The notes under the pieces were generated by a model. That model did no database searches. It had not been told where the DNA came from and worked only from the letters and a program-made list of their open reading frames with translations. This document shows, piece by piece, positions 1 to 8,302 of a stretch of DNA of 64,000 nt. Origin of the DNA: Phalacrocorax aristotelis (Eukaryota; Chordata; Aves; Suliformes; Phalacrocoracidae). Location: contig NW_027441206.1 in NCBI RefSeq assembly GCF_949628215.1, forward strand, positions 1 through 64,000. Direction: 5' to 3'. Within the stretch, counting starts at the first letter, position 1, and every line of letters starts with the position of its first letter. A program made the position numbers and the translations under genes.

Positions 1-42
1 GTGCGGGTGATGAAGCTGTTTTACTTTTCTCTGTTGTTCCAG

Positions 43-148
43 GTCTAAATAGCTGCGAAGCTGTCGCCGCTGTGGGTGCGCAATTTGTGTTGCTGTGTTT
101 CTGTGGAGTTCTAGCTACGGCTCGCTTCTAGTGTGGCCAAGCGTCAAG
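43..148 (+). ncRNA. Exon-like segment a
   Basis: A pyrimidine-rich acceptor ending in CAG at 42 and a donor reading AAG then GTAGGG at 149 bound 106 bp. Stop codons occur in all three forward frames, so it would be non-coding. The next macro-copy keeps it unchanged at 56143-56248. Its place downstream of exon-like pieces at the end of the macro-unit (55600-55679) raises the possibility of splicing across the macro-unit boundary. Only splice-signal quality and conservation between copies support it. Confidence 0.35.
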
Positions 149-334
149 GTAGGGCTTTCAGTTTAAAGCTTCAGAAGCGCTGCGCGCCGAGATGGGTGTA
201 GGTGAAACTGCTGTTGCGCCTGCAGCTGTGCTCGCAGGGATGCTGGGTGGCTCTGCATCAAACCGGCGAGGTGCGCGTGGACCTCCGTCGGGCTGCGCCC
301 TGGGTGCGCGAGCGTGCGGTGTTTTTGCTGTTCC

Positions 335-760
335 GGCTTGCACGTGCGAGGGCTTAACGTTTGATTTAATGCATTTCCTTTAACGGCAGGCTGTAGTTGG
401 GCTCTAGACGGTATTCCTACGTGGGCACAAGAGCTGTGGAATGGTTAAGCTGTTGCTGTGCCTCCAGGTGACTTGTTCAGTAACGCTGTTTTTCCAGGTG
501 CAGATGGATGAGTCGTGCAGGGCAACGGAGGAGGGCCCAGGGGAGCGCTGTAAGAAGGTGAGTCTGTGTAGTACTGGAGGGAAGATGTGACTGATGGCTA
601 TAGGGCTCCATTATGGGTTTTACTCTTTTTTTTTTTTGTGATCCGAGGGTGCTAAGCGATGAGCCGAGCGTGATCTGGGCCCTGGAGGTGAGTCAGGCAA
701 GGTGACCGGTGCTTGGTGGGCTGGAGTAGGTGTTCTTTTTCAGGTTATTCAGGGTTTTTT
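335..760 (+). repeat. Dispersed module M1, copy 1
   Basis: This segment has diverged paralogues at about 36290-36560 and 37365-37745. They share the order: a run ending TTAACGTTTGAT, a GGGCTCTAGACGGTATTCC block, a GTGACTTGTTC block, then exon-like segment b and its donor. The copies differ at many positions and by indels, so they are older than the macro-duplication. It is the part of the left segment most clearly shared with the otherwise single-copy 31-40 kb region. Confidence 0.75.
498..557 (+). ncRNA. Exon-like segment b
   Basis: The acceptor is CTGTTTTTCCAG and the donor is AAG followed by GTGAGT, both close to consensus, giving a 60-bp exon. A diverged copy at about 37500-37562 keeps a GTGAGT donor. 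Another near 36457 keeps the CAG acceptor but has lost the donor. One substitution separates it from its next macro-copy (56598-56657). It has no protein homology that I recognise. Confidence 0.4.
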
Positions 761-779
761 CTCCTTCTCTTCACTTTCC

Positions 780-1480
780 CATCCCAATTTGGGGCCGATT
801 CCCTCAAACGGGGACTTCCCCCTGTGGGGCTGCTTATGCAGCCTGGGAGCTGCTGCCTGGGCACAAAAATACCTCAAACCCCTTACTCTGGGTCTGCAAT
901 GGGGGGTGAAAAAACAGAAAGAATTCTGGTGGAAAGAAAACAACTTGGGGCTTCTGGGAAAGCCAACTCCAGCTGGATTTGTGCAGCTGGAAAGGAAAAA
1001 AAGGGTGGTGGTGGGGAAGGAACAACCACCTAAAAGCACCCACCAACCATTCTCATGCACAAAACCGAAAGTGAAAATGACCATTTTTTGTAGGGTAAAA
1101 GCACAAAAAGTCCCCACAGAACTCAGTAGTTTGGAAAAGCAACCCCAATTATTACATTATGTAAAGAAGGCGGGGAAAAAAAGAAAACCAAAACAAAACC
1201 CTATCACAACCCTGATGCCACATGCCTACCAGCAGTTCCTGGGGCTTATTCTGCGGGGGTGGGGAACCCAACCTTGTTCCCCAGGTTTGCTGTGCTGCTT
1301 CTCCTCCCTCGGGCATGCGGGGGGCAGTGGCATGGACAGTAGCAAGCACCAGACGTTTTTAAGCGGTCGAGAGGAAAGGACAAATGCTCGAGACGCTTTG
1401 CTGTTTGGTGCAGAGGCAATGAATGGTGCTGCTGGGGCTGCGAGGGGGAAAGGTGCAGAGGAATAGAAGCTCTGTGGATG
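780..1480. repeat. Dispersed module M2, copy 1
   Basis: Two blocks here (about 780-1010 and 1200-1475) match diverged blocks at 41285-41530 and 42430-42720 in the same order. The second location has ~0.9 kb of extra sequence between them. Shared landmarks include TTTGGGGCCGATTCC, GGGTCTGCAATGGGG and the GCGGTCGAGAGGAAAGGA type block. The segment stays open for 254 codons (702-1466), but the diverged copy does not keep that frame, so I do not call a gene. Its function is unknown. Confidence 0.7.
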
Positions 1481-1533
1481 CAGCCAAGTTATGGTTTCTG
1501 GATGGTATTAATCGAGAAGAGTAATTCAGATAA

Positions 1534-1600
1534 TGCTGCTGCCCAGCGACCAGAATTGGGTACTGAGCCCGGGAGCCGCGCACGCGCGGTGGCGTCCCTG
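1534..1600. repeat. Isolated relic of the 75-bp NRF1-site monomer
   Basis: The order CTGCTGCCCAGCGACC, GGTACTG, then AGCCGCGCACGCGCGGTGGCG parts matches one monomer of the 42.8-45.7 kb minisatellite. It contains GCGCACGCGC at 1578-1587, which fits the NRF1 consensus. Like the array, it lies directly downstream of module M2. It may be the unexpanded ancestor of the array, or a decayed single copy. The next macro-copy has it at about 57634-57700. Confidence 0.65.
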
Positions 1601-1624
1601 TGATCCCCATTGCTCTCTCCGCAG

Positions 1625-1688
1625 GTAACAGCCCTGCGATGCTGCGGTGCCTGCGAGGTGATGCCGCCGTGCTCGTTGCTGCTTCCTG
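1625..1688 (+). ncRNA. Exon-like segment c
   Basis: A strong polypyrimidine tract and GCAG acceptor precede it, and the donor reads CTG then GTAAGG, giving 64 bp. It is conserved in the next macro-copy at 57725-57788. With segments a, b and the 110-bp array exon it forms a same-strand series of exon-like pieces. No coding signal is seen. Confidence 0.35.
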
Positions 1689-1919
1689 GTAAGGAAAGGC
1701 CTCCTCCGCTCCTGCTGCAGCGTGGTGGTGTGTCGGACACGATTCCCTGTGTCGGGTGAGGCCTAGGGCTGCCGGCGAGGTGAGCGAGCGCCTTTGGTGG
1801 GTGCAGGGGTGTCTCCTTGTGTGCCTGCACTACTGGGGCTGGTGGGATGGGAAGCTTCAAACGACCCGCCGAGGCAGGCTTCTGGTATGCTAAAGGCGAG
1901 TGGGTGAGGGCAGCCCTAG

Positions 1920-2082
1920 GAGTTACTCGGGAGCTGAGAGAAGGGAAGAAGGAAAGGAGGAGGAGGATGATGACCTTTTCCCCCTGCCCAGGGTGCAGAA
2001 GATGGCCGACTCTCCAGCTCACCAGAGCTCCCCCTCAGCCTCCCCTGGCCCCCCTTGCCCAGTGCGCCTGCTCCCAGCTCCA
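1920..2082. repeat. Fragment derived from the CpG block
   Basis: This stretch is a diverged copy of about 6465-6622 within CpG block 1. Both have a GGGAGCTGA start, a GACCTTTTCCCCCTGCCCAG core and a proline/serine-coding-like C-rich end. Here it joins directly to the start of unit 1 at 2083. In the CpG blocks another ~600 bp lies between. Unit 1 is thus bordered on its left by a deleted version of the block that ends the long units. Confidence 0.7.
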
Positions 2083-2158
2083 GCACGAGCGAGCTAGGCT
2101 ACGTGCCGAGGAAGCCTCATCTCGTAAGAGCTGTAAGACACCCATGTGTTCTCTTCAG

Positions 2159-2268
2159 GTGGAGGACGGCCTAGAGTCTGGAGCTGCAGAAGAGGCAGGG
2201 AGGAGAGAAGGGGAAAGAAGCATGTGAACGGCTAAATTGTGCCAGCAGCGCTGAGAGCGAGAGTCGCG
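2159..2268 (+). ncRNA. 110-bp array exon, unit 1 copy
   Basis: The acceptor is a pyrimidine-rich tract ending TCTCTTCAG and the donor is GCG followed by GTGAGT. Both are near-perfect, and each array unit carries the same 110-bp segment. The frame that stays open longest ends after about 22 codons, at the GCATGTGAACG part, so coding is unlikely. I infer a repeated exon of a long non-coding RNA. RNA reads joining this donor to the acceptor one unit downstream would confirm it. Confidence 0.5.
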
Positions 2269-2601
2269 GTGAGTCCTGGGCCAGTGGGGCCCCGTTGCCT
2301 CTCTTGTGCGTCCTGGGCCCTCCCTGTCTCTCCTCCGGCCCCCTCTCTTTCCTTACCTGCTGCAAAATTTTATTTTTTCTTTTGGGCCCCCCCCGCACCT
2401 TCTTTCTCCATCTCGCTCTGAGTGGCTCCCTGCCTCCCCGTCTTTTTCAGTCCTCCCTCTCTCTGTCCTGTAGCCTGTGGCTCCTTTTTCTATCTCCGCC
2501 TCTCTCTGCCTGGCTCTGGCTCCGTTTTTTTATTCCTCCTGCTCTGTCCTGTAGCCTGTCGGTATTTTGTCTTTCTCTGGCCCTCTTGGTCTGACTCCCT
2601 G

Positions 2602-3158
2602 TGTTACCGAAAAACGCGGTAAAATCGGAAACGACTCCTCAACGCCAATTTAGTATTAAAGAGCAGGCATTCTTTATTCACGGCGCCAGATGCACGGGGG
2701 ATCGCTCCTCCTGGCGTGCGTACCTCACACACCTTTCCCGTACAATTTGTAGATCAAAATTTTACGTATTCATATATATTCATTATTGCCCTGTCTGCTG
2801 ATCGGTACAAACTTGCTCGTTCCGTATGTAAATCGCTGCGCAGGCTCGGTTGTCCTCTTCCGTTGTTCTCTTCTGAGTAGGTGGTATTACTTGGGTCGGT
2901 GGTGGTCTGTGAGTCGGTGGTCGTGATCTCCCCCTGCCGGAATTACCTTTTTACCTTCTTGGCTAGTTTTCTCAGTCCGCTCCACGAAACCGCGTTTTGT
3001 CGTCCTTTTCTGACAGAAGCACGTTGTCTGTTGTTCTGTTGACATTAACGATCGCCTAGTGACTAAAATGCAGATCGACAGACACACCGATTCGTACGCT
3101 CCATGTTCCCGTAATGGAACACCGTCTCTGGTTGGCTGATTTCATCGCTTTGGTTACA
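2602..3158 (-). mobile_element. Solo LTR1 (557-bp form), unit 1
   Basis: On the plus strand the element begins TGTTACC and ends GGTTACA, near-perfect inverted ends with the TG...CA signature. It is flanked by CCTG on both sides (2598-2601 and 3159-3162), a 4-bp target-site duplication. On the minus strand there is a TATA-like AT-rich stretch near 2772-2785 and an AATAAA signal at 2673-2678, about 70 bp before the LTR end. This is normal U3-R-U5 order. No gag, pol or env sequence adjoins it, so it is a solo LTR. It sits inside the pyrimidine-rich minisatellite. Confidence 0.85.
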
Positions 3159-3162
3159 CCTG

Positions 3163-4868
3163 TTCCTGTTGTTCAGTTTCTTCTTTTTTGGCTTTGTGTG
3201 ATTCTCTCTGATTCTGTTTTTCTCTGCCTCGCTTTTCCCAGCTCCCCGTCCCTCACTTGGAATGCCCGTTGTCCTTCACCAGCTCACTCTCCCTTGGTTG
3301 CCATCCCCGTTTCTGAATTCCTCCTGCTTTGCCACGTAGCCCGTGGCTTTTTTCTTAATCTCTGTCTGCCTCAACGCTCCCGCCGCGCTTTTTAATTCGT
3401 CTGCTCTGTACCCTGCTACTGTTCTTGCCTTTCTGAGTTCTTCTCTGTCCAGCTCCCTTTCCCTGTTCATGAATTCCTGTTCTTCCTGCACCCGCCGCTG
3501 TTCCCTGTGATCTCCGTCTCTCTCTGTCCAGCTCCCTGTCCCTAGGTTTTAATTCCTGCCTCTGCCCGCTGTAGCCCGTCTAGATGTTTCTCTCGGCCTC
3601 TCTCTCTGTCCGGCTCCCTCTCTCTGTGTTCTAATTCCACGTTCTCTGTCACGTAGACCCGTGCTATTTGTTTGTCCTCATCTCTCTCTGTCCAGCTCCT
3701 TGCTGCTATGTTTTCTTTCTTCCCTCTCTCTCTGTCTTTGTAGCCCGTTGCTGTTGTTGTGTTTTTGGTTTTTGTTTTTTTTTTTCCCACTTGTTTCTTC
3801 ATGTGTCTCTGTCTGCCTCCCAGTGCCTGATCTTTAATTCCTCCTTCCCTGTTGGGCCGCTGTTCCTTTTTTCCATTCTACGTTGTGTTCTCTTTGGTCT
3901 CCTGTTCTTATTCATCGGTTCCCTCCTCGCCGCCCTGTGGCTTGTCCCCATTTTAATGTTGCCTCTCTTTCCCTCTCTCTGGCTTCTTGCCCCTGTTTTT
4001 AAAATTCCTCCCTCTCTTCTCTCTTCCCTGTTGGCCGTGTGATCGTCAGCCTTTCTCCACCTCTTTCTGCCCAGCTCTCTGTGTCTATCCATTAATTCTT
4101 CCCTCTCTGCCCTGTAGCCTGTAGCTTTTGTCCTTTCTCCATCTTGCTGTCTCTGGCTTCCCCGTGACCCTCTTTTAGAATTGTTTCTCTCTTCTTTCTG
4201 TACGCATTGCGATTCCTTTTGCTCCCCATCTCCCTTTGTTTTGGGTGTTGTTTTGTTGTTGTTTTTCTGGCTCCCTGTCCCTAATTGTTAATTCTCTGCC
4301 TTCTCGTGCTCTGTACCACGTAGCCCCGTGGTTTGTTTTGTGGTGTTCCCTCCCCGGCCCCTTCCCTCCGTCGTTGGCTGTCTCGGCTCCCTGTCCCCGT
4401 GGCTTCATTCTTCCCTTTCTGCCCTGTTCTTGTCGCTTATCTTGTCTTTCTCCATCGCGCTCGGTCCAGCTTCCTGCCCCTATTCTTCTTTCCTCCCTCG
4501 CTGTCGTGCTGCCTGCCCCAGGTTCTTTGTGCGTCTCCAGCCTGCTCCTCTTCCTTCTTTGTTGGTCTGTGTCCTGCTCTTCCCTCTTTCTGCTGCCTCT
4601 CTTCCCCTCTCTCTGCTGCTTTTATCTCCACCTCCGTCAGGCTCCCTGTCCTTCTCTGGCCGTCCTGTTCCCTGCCTCGTGCCTTCTCACTACACGCACA
4701 CACGTCCCCCCCCGCCCCGTCCAGCCGGATGCCGCTCTTCTCTTCTCTCTTCCTACTGTCCCGTGCCCTGCTCCTCACCTTTGGTGGCCTCCCCCTCTGC
4801 CCAGCAGCCCGTCGCCCCAGGAGCCAGGCGACGGACGGTCCGTTCCCTGCCAAACCGGGACAAGCGCG
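3163..4868. repeat. Degenerate ~80-bp pyrimidine-rich minisatellite
   Basis: The stretch is dominated by C and T and repeats the order CTCTGTCCAGCTCCCTGTCC, then a TTTTAATTCCT part, then CTGTAGCCCGT at roughly 80-bp spacing (clear starts near 3522, 3604 and 3684). The copies are diverged. The same minisatellite fills the gap between the 110-bp exon and LTR1, showing that LTR1 was inserted into it. Purine-rich minus-strand frames and leucine/serine-rich plus-strand frames here are composition effects, not genes. The polypurine/polypyrimidine bias could favour triplex DNA. Confidence 0.85.
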
Positions 4869-5463
4869 TGCCGTGGCTTAGCCCCAGCTGGCTATTCTGC
4901 ACCAGGGAGCTGCTTGCTCACTCCACCCTCAGTGGGCTGGGGGAGAGAGCTGGAAGGGTAAGAGTGAGAAAAATCATGGGTTGAGATCAAGGCTGTTTAA
5001 TAGGTAAAGCAAAAGCTGTGCGTGGAAGCAAAGCAAGGAATTAATTCACTCCTCCTTTTCGGCGGGCAGGTGTTGAGCCACCTCTGGGAAAGCAGGGCTC
5101 TGTCATGTGTAATGGTTACTTAGGGAGAGAAATGCCGTAGCCCCCGCCCTCCCTCCCCCCCCCCCCCCCCCCCCAAGGACTCCCCCTTCTTCCCCCAGCT
5201 GCGTGTGCTGAGCATGATGTCAAATGGTATGGAATATCCCTTTGGTCAGTTAGCTGGGAAAGCTTTCCCAGCTGTGTCCTCTCCCAGCCTACCTGCTGGT
5301 GGGGCACTGAGAGAACCAGAAGAGGCCCTGACTGTGGAAGCAGTGCTCAGCAAGAACCAAAACATCTCTACATTATTAACGGTGTTTTGAGCATAAATCC
5401 AAAACGTATCCCTTCCTAGCTACTGTGGAGAAAATGAGCACTATCGCAGCCAACACCAGCTCC
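4869..5463 (-). mobile_element. LTR2, full length, unit 1
   Basis: Read on the minus strand, it starts near the GGTGTTGGCTGCGATAG part and ends GGGCTAAGCCACGGCA. This matches the start, body order and end of an LTR I know as abundant in birds. An ATTAAA signal lies at 4997-5002 on the minus strand. The promoter TATA box usual for this family appears mutated to a CACACGCAGC-type sequence. No internal retroviral genes adjoin it. The upper edge is uncertain by a few bases and I see no clear target duplication. It contains a 20-C run (5155-5174) absent from the copy in unit 8. Confidence 0.8.
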
Positions 5464-6076
5464 GTGCGGCTGCGGCAAACGGCGGCCGAGGTGGCCTTGG
5501 GGCAGGGGGGGAGCGTTGGGGACCCTGACCCACGAATGGCTCCTGGGACTTGTTACGTGCGCGCCTGCACAAACACCTGCCCCTCTCCTTTGCCCTCAGG
5601 GCTGCGTTTGCGCTGCCTTTGCGTGGGGCAAGGGGCTGTGATGGAGCCCAGGGGAGGAGGTGGTGCACTGTGGGGGTGAGGGGAGGGCGCCCCCCGTTGC
5701 TGCTGCGCCTCAGCTGATGGCGGGGTCTGGATGGAGGAGCCCCAGGTGCGGGCGGTGGGGCTGACGGTGCCGGCTCCTCCCTGGAAAAGGGGTGGTGCCC
5801 GGCTCCGGGGGGCCAGTGTGAGCCGAGGGTGGAGCGGAGCTGTGGCCGAGCGTCAGCGGGCTGCGACTGTAGCGAGGGAGGAGGTGAGCGGGGGCTGGGT
5901 GGTGGAGCGCTGCGTCCCGGGTCAAGCCCCGAGGAGGGCTGCGGCGGGGCAGCGCCGGGTCGGAGCGGGCGGTGGGGAGAGCGAGGCTGTGCTGAGGGGC
6001 TCGGTGGGGCTTCCGGGTGCATCGGCGGCCGGGACGGTGGCCCGCAGGGTCCGAGAGCGGGGAGGGCGGGCTGGCG

Positions 6077-6300
6077 GCGTGCCGGGAGCTGTGGTGGTGC
6101 GCCTGGAGGCTGGCCGTGCGGCCGTGTTGTGGCGCAGAGCATGCCGGGAGCTGCAGTCCTTGTGGCGCGCAGCTGCCGGGCGGCCGTGTTGTGGCGCAGA
6201 GCATGCCGGGAGGTGTAGTCCTTGCGGCGCGCGGCTGCCGGGCGGCCGTGTTGTGGCGCAGAGCATGCCGGGAGGTGTAGTCCTGGCGCAGTGGCTGCCG
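6077..6300 (-). promoter_or_regulatory. Tandem ZNF143-type sites, four 62-bp repeats
   Basis: Repeats begin at about 6077, 6139, 6201 and 6263. The best copies read, on the minus strand, GGACTACACCTCCCGGCATG, close to the ZNF143/Staf consensus ACTACANNTCCCRGCATGC. The first copy is degenerate. ZNF143 normally sits at promoters and chromatin-loop anchors. Such a site repeated in tandem within a CpG island, just upstream of a donor site, suggests a strong RNA polymerase II start region. Confidence 0.7.
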
Positions 6301-6840
6301 GCGCTGTCACGTGGTTCGCCGGGGCGTGGCGGGAGGCGCGGTCTTCCGGCGCTCGGGTGCCGGGCGGCCGTGCCGCGTACGGTAGGCGCGGTGTATTTTT
6401 GGGGTTGGATTCATGTTGATTTCTGGGGCTTGCGGGTGCGGCCGCTCCCCGAGAAGCGGTGAGTTCCCCGGGAGCTGACAGAAGGGAAGAGGGAAAGGAG
6501 GAGGACCTTTTCCCCCCTGCCCAGGGCGCAGATGATGGCCGCCTCCCCGGCTCGCCGGAGCTCCCGCTCAGCCTCCCCTGGCCCCCCCTTGCCCCGTGCG
6601 CCTGCCCCCAGCCCCGGCACCTCCCCTGAAGCGTGCTGCGTAGCCCTTGGCCGCCCCCAGGCCCTGTCGTGAAGGCAGCGAGCCGGCCCTCAAGCGCACT
6701 GGATTCCCCCTCGGCGCAGGGGCCCTTAGCAGTAGCGCGGGGAAGGGGCGCTGTGTCCGGAAGCCCCTGCGCAAGGAGAGGCTTTGGTCAGGGTCGATCG
6801 ACGGTAATGACGGTCGCTGTTTCTTCTTTCCCTCTCCCAG

Positions 6841-7032
6841 AGACCGTGCTGAGGACGTGGTTGTCTGTCCTTCCCCCGGGGACGCCGTCGACTGCGGCCG
6901 TCTCAGGCTTGCGTGGCTTCTCTCTGCCCGGCTTTGCCATCCTCGCGGCGCCGGGGCGAAAAGGGACACACAGAGCCCTTCCCGGCTGTGGACAGGAGCT
7001 GCCTCGGCTGAAGCTGGAGACGCCAACGAAAG
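6841..7032 (+). ncRNA. Exon-like segment of CpG block 1
   Basis: The acceptor tract TTCTTTCCCTCTCCCAG ends at 6840 and the donor reads AAAG then GTAAAG, giving 192 bp. The copy at 30312-30503 has the same signals. A further diverged acceptor copy lies at 31266. With the donor at 6459 upstream and the 110-bp exon at 7297 downstream it makes a plausible spliced RNA. One frame is open, but it is not supported by any known domain. Confidence 0.45.
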
Positions 7033-7296
7033 GTAAAGCAGAAGAAACTGAAGGCGCTCTGGCTGCCAGCTGCCTTCCTGCTGCAGGCAAGAGAGAGCCT
7101 GTCCCTGCAGGTGAGGGAGGAAGGATCCCCCTTCATATCCCGCAGCGGGCCGGGCCAGGCCACCAACGTGCACCGCAGGGTCCGTACGCGGTAACCCGGA
7201 GTTGGGTACGGGCGTGTAGTGCACGAGCGAGCTAGGCTACGTGCCGAGGAAGCCTCATCTCGTAAGAGCTGTAAGACACCCCCGTGTTCTCTTCAG

Positions 7297-7406
7297 GTGG
7301 AGGTCGGCCTAGAGTCTGGAGCTGCAGAAGAGGCAGGGAGGAGAGGAGGGGAAAGAAGCATGTGAACGGCTAAATTGTGCCAGCAGCGCTGAGAGCGAGA
7401 GTCGCG
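7297..7406 (+). ncRNA. 110-bp array exon, unit 2 copy
   Basis: The acceptor and GTGAGT donor are intact. It is the first such exon downstream of CpG block 1, so it would be the natural splice partner of 6841-7032. Confidence 0.5.
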
Positions 7407-7745
7407 GTGAGTCCTGGGCCAGTGGGGCCCCGTTGCCTCTCTTGTGCGTCCTGGGCCCTCCCTGTCTCTCCCCTGGCCCCCTCTCTTTCCTTACCTGCTG
7501 TAAAAATTTTTTTTTTTCTTTTGGGCCCCCCCCGCACCTTCTTTCTCCATCTCACTCTGAGTGGCTCCCTGCCTCCCCGTCTTTTCAGTCCTCCCTCTCT
7601 CTGTCCTGTAGCCTGTGGCTACTTGTTCTTTCTCCGCCTCTCTCTGCCTGGCTCTGGCTCCGTTTTTATTTTTTTATTCCTCCTGCTCTGTCCTGTAGCC
7701 TGTCGGTATTTTGTCTTTCTCTGGCCCTCTCGGTCTGACTCCCTG

Positions 7746-8302
7746 TGTTACCGAAAAACGCGGTAAAATCGGAAACGACTCCTCAACGCCAATTTAGTAT
7801 TAAAGAGCAGGCGTTGTTTATTCACGGCGCCAGACGCACGGGGGATCGCTCCTCCTGGCGTGCGTACCTCACGCACCTTTCCCGTACAATTTGTAGATCA
7901 AAATTTTACGTATTCATATATATTCATTATTGCCCTGTCTGCTGATCGGTACAAACTTGCTCGTTCCGTATGTAAATCGCTGCGCAGGCTCGGTTGTCCT
8001 CTTCCGTTGTTCTCTTCTGAGTAGGTGGTATTACTTGGGTCGGTGGTGGTCTGTGAGTCGGTGGTCGTGATCTCCCCCTGCCGGAATTACCTTTTTACCT
8101 TCTTGGCTAGTTTTCTCAGTCCGCTCCACGAAACCGCGTTTTGTCGTCCTTTTCTGACAGAAGCACGTTGTCTGTTGTTCTGTTGACATTAACGATCGCC
8201 TAGTGACTAAAATGCAGATCGACAGACACACCGATTCGTACGCTCCATGTTCCCGTAATGGAACACCGTCTCTGGTTGGCTGATTTCATCGCTTTGGTTA
8301 CA
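7746..8302 (-). mobile_element. Solo LTR1 (557-bp form), unit 2
   Basis: It has the same ends, length and CCTG flanks as the unit 1 copy. With unit 1 it keeps the longer U3 region that units 3-8 have lost or replaced. Confidence 0.85.

Larger units (their letters stand above)
2083..7220. repeat. Array unit 1 (long form, 5.14 kb)
   Basis: It runs from the GCACGAGCGAGCTAGG start landmark to its next occurrence. Order: 110-bp exon-like segment (2159-2268), pyrimidine-rich minisatellite, solo LTR1 (2602-3158), more minisatellite to 4868, full LTR2 (4869-5463), and CpG block 1 (5464-7220). Its 3' minisatellite sequence (type C) resembles that of unit 8 and differs from the short units. It is therefore paired by sequence and by content with the long unit at the far end of the array. 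Confidence 0.9.
5464..7220. promoter_or_regulatory. CpG block 1: CpG-island promoter region
   Basis: A GC- and CpG-rich block with four tandem 62-bp repeats carrying ZNF143-type sites (6077-6300) and a candidate first exon ending at a GTGAGT donor (6459). A second exon-like segment follows at 6841-7032. The block recurs at 28959-30685 with indels. The high CpG density implies that it is unmethylated in the germ line, or recently copied. No ORF is preserved between the two copies, so I read it as a promoter and RNA exons rather than as coding sequence. Confidence 0.7.

Noticed and set aside
2887..3087. 66-codon minus-strand frame within LTR1, conserved in units 1, 2 and macro-copy 2
   Set aside because: It lies in the U3 part of a solo LTR, is interrupted in the 528-bp allele, and its conservation is explained by recent duplication.
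4236..4984. Leucine/serine/cysteine-rich frames of 180-250 codons repeated in each array unit
   Set aside because: They resemble membrane proteins only because the minisatellite is C/T-rich. Three phases are open at once, and lengths vary between units with no constraint.
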